DNA of 64,000 bases from Mangrovibacter yixingensis (GTDB lineage: Bacteria; Pseudomonadota; Gammaproteobacteria; Enterobacterales; Enterobacteriaceae): the NCBI RefSeq assembly GCF_020523985.1, contig NZ_JAIVKM010000001.1, positions 558,001-622,000 on the forward strand, written 5' to 3'. A program made the position numbers and the translations under genes. The notes under the pieces were generated by a model. That model ran no database searches. It was given only the letters and a program-made list of their open reading frames with translations, and had not been told where the DNA came from. Positions 59,124 through 64,000 of the stretch are shown here, in pieces; the first letter of the stretch is position 1; each line of letters starts with the position of its first letter.

Positions 59124-61465
59124 GCAGCAATCCGTCCCGGGTGCTATTCAGCCACAGCCACCATTTACTGACGATTAAAGGCTGCCAATCTGAGCCGGAC
59201 GTGCTGGCTTTTGAAGGCCGTGAGGCGCTGAGTGAGCCATTTAGTTATCGTATTGAGTTTACCAGTACAGACCACGGCATCAGCAGGGAAAATATGCTGA
59301 TGAAAGCAGGCTCACTGACGCTACAAGCGCCTGTAGACCAGGGCTACGGTATTAAAGTTCGCCAACCTGTCCGCACTATTCAAGGTGTGGTAACCGGGCT
59401 TGAACGCCTCAGCACTTCAAAAGATGAAACACATTATGCCGTGACGCTGCAACCGCGCCTGGCGCTACTCTGCCGTACACGCCATAACGCGATTTACCAG
59501 GATATGTCAGTTCCGCAAATTGTGGAAAAAATCCTGCGTGAACGCCATAAAATGCGTGGCCAGGACTTTCTTTTTTCACTGACCAAAACATACCCACGCC
59601 GTGAACAGGTAATGCAGTATAACGAGGACGACTTGCAGTTTATTACTCGTTTGCTCGGCGAAGTGGGGATTTGGTTTCGCTTCACTACTGACACGCGCCT
59701 GAACATTGATGTTGCGGAGTTCTACGATAGCCGACAAGGCTACGAAACCGGCCCTGTGCTGCCTTCTGTTCCGGTCTCCGGGCAGCTTGACCGGGGAGAA
59801 GAGTCCGTGTGGGGGCTGGAGAGCCGGTATCAGGTGGTTGAAAAAGCAGTTAGCTTGCGGGATTACAACTACCGGGAAGCCGCAGAGGACATGAATATCC
59901 GGGTGGACGTTGCCCGTGACGACCCCGGTACTTATGGTGAAGCGTACCACTATGCCGATAACTACCGCGCACCAGGTAGTGTTTATGAACACAACTCTCC
60001 ACCTGAAAATGGGGTGTTTTACGCCCGAATGCGCCATGAACGCTATCTGAACGGGCAGGCAACGCTGTCTGGAATGTCTAGCTGCGCCACGCTGTGCCCT
60101 GGGCAGGTACTGAAGGTCACCGGCGGCCATGAGGTGACGGAAGACTTTACCCGCGGGGTGGCGATCACCACCATTACTTGCTATGCACGGCGCGACAAGA
60201 GCTTGCTGGTGTGTTTTGGCGCTATCCCAACTAACCCGGATTACAGTTTCCGCCCATCTCGGGGCTGCCGGCCAGTCATGGCCGGGACGTTACCCGCCAG
60301 AGTCACCAGCACAAAGAAAAACGACGCCTATGGGCATATTGATAAGTTCGGGCGTTATCGGGTCAACATGTTGTTCGACCGGGATGACTGGGAACTGGGT
60401 TCGGAAAGCATGTGGTTACGCCAGGTGCGGCCTTATGGTGGTGATACCTTCGGCCTGCACTTACCTTTACTGGCAGGAACCGAGGTGGCAATAGGGTTTG
60501 AAGATGGTAACCCCGACCGCCCTTATATTGCCGGTGTGCTGCATGACTCAACACATCCGGACCTGGTCACTATCCGTAATTATCGCCGCAATGTGTTACG
60601 CACTCCGGCGAACAATAAAATCCGCCTGGAGGATAACCGCGGCCGGGAGCATATCAAAATTTCCACTGAGTACGGTGGCAAAAGCCAGTTAAATCTGGGC
60701 CACCTGGTGGATAGTGAGAAGAAAAAACGCGGCGAGGGAATTGAGTTACGGACTGATCGCTGGGGGGCAATACGTGCACAGGCTGGGTTATTTATAACTG
60801 CTGACGCGCAGATTAAAGCTCAGGGAAATGTACTGGCAATGGATGCTGCCTTAGGTACTCTCAGACAGGCTCATGGGCTGGCGCAGTCATTAAGTGAAGC
60901 TGTGTCTGTTGCTCAGGCCGAGCTGGCACAACTCCGTGCGCAAAAGGATTTGCTCGAATCTTCATTAAAAGACCTGCAGATGTCCGCATTGCTGTTGAGT
61001 GCGCCAGACGGAATTGCACAAGTCTCGCCACAAAGCATTCAGATCAGTAGTGGGCAAAATTTCATTCAAACCTCCGGAGAAAATAGCGACTTCAGCGTAT
61101 TTAAAAAATTCACGGTTGCTGCCGGAGAAATGGTCAGCCTGTTTGCTAAAACGTTGGGTATTAAAATATTCGCGAATCAAGGCAAAGTGGATATTCAGGC
61201 GCAGGGTGGGGAAATGTCCTTGACCTCGCTTAACGCGATGAATCTCACCAGTAAAGATGGCGAAATAACACTCCAGTCAAGTAATAAACTTACTCTGTCC
61301 AGCGGGAAGACTGCTTTGGTAATAGAGCCTTCAGGTATCACGTTAATGACACCCGGAGATCTGAATATTAAATGCACCAGTTGGCACAGGGAAATCGCGC
61401 AGAGTTATAGCCCATCGCCGGTGAGTGTACCGCCAACTGCAACCTGTGTGGAGAATAACCGCTGA
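59120..61465 (+). CDS. vgrG: VgrG (TssI), T6SS spike protein
   Basis: Trimeric spike tip, 781 residues. The gp27-like part starts near FEGREALSEPFSYRIEF and includes YNEDDLQFITRLLGEVGIWF. The gp5-like OB region has KNDAYGHIDKFGRYRVNMLFD and GTEVAIGFEDGNPDRPYI. A DUF2345-type beta-helical tail follows, with a coiled stretch near 570-620 and the repetitive KVDIQAQGGEMSLTSLNAM. No catalytic C-terminal extension is evident beyond this, so the effector is probably the downstream gene. It shares one base with the next gene. Confidence 0.95.
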   Translation: MSSNPSRVLFSHSHHLLTIKGCQSEPDVLAFEGREALSEPFSYRIEFTSTDHGISRENMLMKAGSLTLQAPVDQGYGIKVRQPVRTIQGVVTGLERLSTSKDETHYAVTLQPRLALLCRTRHNAIYQDMSVPQIVEKILRERHKMRGQDFLFSLTKTYPRREQVMQYNEDDLQFITRLLGEVGIWFRFTTDTRLNIDVAEFYDSRQGYETGPVLPSVPVSGQLDRGEESVWGLESRYQVVEKAVSLRDYNYREAAEDMNIRVDVARDDPGTYGEAYHYADNYRAPGSVYEHNSPPENGVFYARMRHERYLNGQATLSGMSSCATLCPGQVLKVTGGHEVTEDFTRGVAITTITCYARRDKSLLVCFGAIPTNPDYSFRPSRGCRPVMAGTLPARVTSTKKNDAYGHIDKFGRYRVNMLFDRDDWELGSESMWLRQVRPYGGDTFGLHLPLLAGTEVAIGFEDGNPDRPYIAGVLHDSTHPDLVTIRNYRRNVLRTPANNKIRLEDNRGREHIKISTEYGGKSQLNLGHLVDSEKKKRGEGIELRTDRWGAIRAQAGLFITADAQIKAQGNVLAMDAALGTLRQAHGLAQSLSEAVSVAQAELAQLRAQKDLLESSLKDLQMSALLLSAPDGIAQVSPQSIQISSGQNFIQTSGENSDFSVFKKFTVAAGEMVSLFAKTLGIKIFANQGKVDIQAQGGEMSLTSLNAMNLTSKDGEITLQSSNKLTLSSGKTALVIEPSGITLMTPGDLNIKCTSWHREIAQSYSPSPVSVPPTATCVENNR

Positions 61466-62394
61466 TGAATGCTCCGGACATGTCGCTGCTGGATAATCTC
61501 AATGCCCAGTCCGATGAGTATCGTTACCTGTTACTCGACCCCATCAAACCAGTGGCACCCTGGAGCCCGGTGAATGTGGATAATCTCTATCAAACAGCCG
61601 GACGTGAGGCTTTTTCTATTGTTCCCAGGCACGACCTTGCCTGGTCACCTGAACATTGCCCTCAGTTATTGTTACTGGCACCACCGCAGGCGTCCTGTGA
61701 TGCCATGCTGGTTCAGGATAGTGAAATGTATTCACGCAATGAAGTGCTGCATGAGAAGCGCTATATCTGTGGGTGGTTAAGTTCACCGCTACCCCCGAAA
61801 GAAATGGCAAACTGGCTGGCTGAATTGTGTACAAGGCTAACAACTGACAGTGTTGTGCCTGTTTATGAACCATTCAGGCTTGAGTTGTTGAGTATGGTTG
61901 CTGAGCCTGCGTTGCTGGCATCGCTGCTCGCACCTGTTAACGCGTGGCACATAGCGTCTGTCACTGGAAGGTTAATCACATTACGGGGTGAGCAACAAAA
62001 TAACGGTAGCCGCCTTAGCTGGCGAGCGGAACAGGTATTAAACAGTATTCACCCAATACGGCTTTTGTTGTCTGAGTGGGAAAAACAGTGCGCAGTGCTT
62101 TCAGAAAATGCGGTATCTCTGGCAACGGATGCATGGATAACTTCAGGGGAAAGCAAACTTCATCATTTTAGTGACCGTTTTTTTCTTGCGCTCAATAACC
62201 TGATTCTGGGCGTTGATATGACGCAACATCCCGCTATACAAGCACTGTTACAGCAAGTAGCTGATACCCCCAGCCTGTATTTCACCCAGGTGATAGAAAA
62301 CATTGATGATTCAGTCTGGCAGGCCCTGCATCCTGCCGGGCCTTTAACGGAAAGGAGTTCCGGCGATGAATATCAAAGAACAGATTGCCCGTAA
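61465..62394 (+). CDS. Probable VgrG-effector adaptor (DUF4123-like)
   Basis: 309 residues. Placed directly between vgrG and a toxin-like gene, where DUF4123 (TEC/Tap) adaptors that load effectors on VgrG usually sit. I infer the family from position and a few features (CPQLLLLAPPQ, KRYICGWLSS, SVVPVYEPFRLELL, ITLRGEQQ). The last 29 bases overlap the next gene in another frame, and the tail LTERSSGDEYQRTDCP has no clear family match. It may have been altered when the downstream gene was swapped. GC is ordinary here (31 and 24 of 60 in two counted lines). Confidence 0.55.
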   Translation: MNAPDMSLLDNLNAQSDEYRYLLLDPIKPVAPWSPVNVDNLYQTAGREAFSIVPRHDLAWSPEHCPQLLLLAPPQASCDAMLVQDSEMYSRNEVLHEKRYICGWLSSPLPPKEMANWLAELCTRLTTDSVVPVYEPFRLELLSMVAEPALLASLLAPVNAWHIASVTGRLITLRGEQQNNGSRLSWRAEQVLNSIHPIRLLLSEWEKQCAVLSENAVSLATDAWITSGESKLHHFSDRFFLALNNLILGVDMTQHPAIQALLQQVADTPSLYFTQVIENIDDSVWQALHPAGPLTERSSGDEYQRTDCP

Positions 62395-64000
62395 TGCACT
62401 CGCAGCACGCCAGGCTGCGGCAGCGCCCTCTGGCTGTAAAGCCTGCAGCCGGCAGGGTGTGGCCATTTACCCGTTGCGGGTGGCGGCTGTGCCCGCTTTT
62501 CTGGTGCATCCTGCCTGGCGTCCGGCGGTGCCTGAACCGGCGGTTCCTCTGGCGGGTGGGGAATTCAAGTATGCCCTGCGCACCCTGCGTGGCGGGTACG
62601 TCTATGTGCTGCTGGACGGGGAAATCTGGCAGGGGTACCAGGTGACCCCGGAAGGGTACCTGCGCCAGTTTAATGTGGAAGAGATGCCGGCCAGCCCGGA
62701 CATCCCGCCCCTGAATACCGCCTGCCGGAGACAGCACCATGACATCCTGGCCAGTTTTATCACCGTCGCACCCCATCACACGGATATTCGCATGGCATTC
62801 AGCAGCGACCCGTGGAGCATGGACGTCCTGGATGCCTGGCGCAGCAAAAACGGCCCGTCTGCGCGTTTTACCCAACTGACCCTGTCCGGGGGGCAGGTGA
62901 GCGCCACGCAGCCGCACCGGCACCGGGCGCTGGAGCCTTCCCTGGACACCCTGAAAGCACAGGTTGCTGAGTTTGCCGTGGAATCTTTCCCGTCGGTGGC
63001 CGGCCGTGGCGGCACCCCGGGCGGGGCGCACGGCTTTTATCCGCGCACGAACAGGGAAAAGCAGCGGGTGCTGGGGCTGCACCTTGCCCGTGCTGAGCAA
63101 CAGTACGGTGCGCCGGTCAGTGCCGTGGTGCTGGATGACATTGTCGGGGTGGTACAGGAATTAAACCACAGCCGGCTGGACGTGACGGACGCGCTGGCGG
63201 CGTACACCGGGCAAAAGAAGGTGATTCACCAGTTGATGGTGTCGGAAAGCATTCTGGCACTCCGTGAAGGCACCCGGTTGCGGGTGCATAATGACCCGCA
63301 ACTGAAAGGGTTTTCCACGCCGGGTTACCACGCCTCGTTCAGCCTGAGCCGGGAGGCGGAGGTGGCCCTCAGAACGCATGAAGCGTTAAGACGGATGGAG
63401 CGGTTTTATCATGAGCCTGCCCGGGCGGAGTTTGCCCGTGAATATGAAAGCATGGTGGGCAGCCATCGCCGGCGTATTGCAGCCATCTGGCAGGACCTGG
63501 CGCGGCTGCAGGGCTCTGCCGCCTGGCAGGGCATAATGCAGGACGACTATGCGCCGGAGCGTAGTGTGCTCAGCTGGTCGTTTCTGTTGCGCACACTGGC
63601 CAGTTGCCTGCATGGCGGGCCGCATAAAGACGTGCCGGAAGAGCGGGCCGGGCCAGCGGAAGGCCACGCGGATTTTTCCGGCTGGCGCGCCTGGCTGGAG
63701 AACCCGGCCAGCCCGCTGTTTGTGGCCATGCTGGGGGGGCAGAAAGTGTCTGCCGGGGTGTTCGGCGGGCTGTTTTCGTATGCCGACCTGAAATCAGCCC
63801 TCACCAGCAGCGAAGTCAGCCAGTTTGTGAACAGTGAGGTGTACCAGCGCCAGGCGGCGAGCCTGGTCACGGCGGTGAGCGGGGCGTTTGCTCACCTGCG
63901 CCATACCCTGCCTGAGAGGGTCAGAAACGGGGTGGAGCGGGTGGTGATGGCGGTGGGCAGTGCCACCACCGGTGGCCCGGGTGTGGGGGTCTTTACCGGG
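62366..64000 (+). CDS. VasX-like T6SS effector, N-terminal part (runs off the window)
   Basis: ATG behind AAAGGAG, open for 545 codons to the right edge with no stop. The start MNIKEQIARNALAARQAA leads to SGCKACSRQGVAIYPLRVAA, a CxxC-containing start (Cys24, Cys27) of the kind seen in the VasX N-terminal region. GGEFKYALRTLRGGYVYVLL and GYLRQFNVEEM follow and also fit that family. Long helical stretches come next, with an Ala/Gly-rich end that may begin the membrane-active part. GC is very high (37 of 60 and 42 of 60 in two counted lines) against about half for neighbouring genes. Predicted to be a secreted antibacterial, pore-forming-type toxin; that activity is inference. The cognate immunity gene should follow beyond the window. 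Confidence 0.6.
   Translation, partial: MNIKEQIARNALAARQAAAAPSGCKACSRQGVAIYPLRVAAVPAFLVHPAWRPAVPEPAVPLAGGEFKYALRTLRGGYVYVLLDGEIWQGYQVTPEGYLRQFNVEEMPASPDIPPLNTACRRQHHDILASFITVAPHHTDIRMAFSSDPWSMDVLDAWRSKNGPSARFTQLTLSGGQVSATQPHRHRALEPSLDTLKAQVAEFAVESFPSVAGRGGTPGGAHGFYPRTNREKQRVLGLHLARAEQQYGAPVSAVVLDDIVGVVQELNHSRLDVTDALAAYTGQKKVIHQLMVSESILALREGTRLRVHNDPQLKGFSTPGYHASFSLSREAEVALRTHEALRRMERFYHEPARAEFAREYESMVGSHRRRIAAIWQDLARLQGSAAWQGIMQDDYAPERSVLSWSFLLRTLASCLHGGPHKDVPEERAGPAEGHADFSGWRAWLENPASPLFVAMLGGQKVSAGVFGGLFSYADLKSALTSSEVSQFVNSEVYQRQAASLVTAVSGAFAHLRHTLPERVRNGVERVVMAVGSATTGGPGVGVFTG

Noticed and set aside
62282-63100. Long antisense open frames opposite the effector gene
   Set aside because: These are GC-rich shadow frames of the plus-strand effector, which has an SD, sensible domain wording and no stop.
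1-64000. CRISPR arrays, rRNA genes, transposons
   Set aside because: No regularly spaced repeats, rRNA sequence or transposase genes were seen.

Overview
The window is chromosomal DNA of an enteric gammaproteobacterium (Enterobacterales, most likely Enterobacteriaceae). Most of it is collinear with the leuS-nei arm of the Escherichia coli chromosome. Recognisable blocks are nadD-holA-lptE-leuS, gltIJKL, lnt-corC-ybeY-phoL-miaB, ubiF, the Met/Leu/Gln tRNA cluster, asnB, nagDCAB/nagE, glnS, fur-fldA-ybfE-ybfF-seqA-pgm, kdpEDCBAF, ybfA, phr and ybgI-pxpBC. A cobD gene next to nadD is the Salmonella-type arrangement. Backbone composition looks near 50% GC. I cannot name the genus: the proteins are clearly enteric but not those of E. 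coli or Salmonella, and NagE is a different subtype from the E. coli protein.

Region by region. 1-5.4 kb: the end of cobD (cobalamin synthesis) converges on an essential operon for NAD synthesis, the replication clamp loader, LPS export and leucyl-tRNA synthetase. 5.6-9.5 kb: ybeL and the glutamate/aspartate ABC importer, with a probable SroC small RNA inside the operon and a GcvB-type C/A-rich leader element. 9.8-15.5 kb: lipoprotein acylation (lnt), corC, the ybeY/phoL ribosome and RNA maturation pair, and miaB. 15.6-17.6 kb: ubiF and seven tRNA genes behind one strong promoter. 18.0-26.4 kb: asnB and the amino-sugar regulon (nagBACD divergent from nagE). 26.5-31.5 kb: glnS, then a beta-glucoside-type PTS permease with an AscG-like LacI-family repressor, where E. 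coli has chiPQ. 31.6-36.7 kb: fur with its uof leader ORF, fldA, ybfE, ybfF, seqA and pgm. 36.8-44.6 kb: the complete Kdp potassium ATPase and its two-component system, including the small kdpF gene. 44.9-49.2 kb: ybfA, an unassigned 47-codon ORF, photolyase, ybgI and two subunits of 5-oxoprolinase.

49.2-64.0 kb is accessory DNA. A very AT-rich 0.7 kb segment leads into a type VI secretion cluster in the order tssB-tssC-tssK-tssL-ompA-like-hcp-clpV-vgrG-adaptor-effector. It sits where pxpA and nei would be expected. The last gene is a VasX-like effector of strikingly high GC that is still open at the right edge. The remaining T6SS genes (tssA, E, F, G, J, M) and any immunity gene must lie beyond the window if the system is complete.

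The most interesting parts are the T6SS head region with its tandem repeats, the GC jump at the effector, the PTS/LacI cassette with duplicated operators plus a separate perfect palindrome, and the small ORF coupled to phr.
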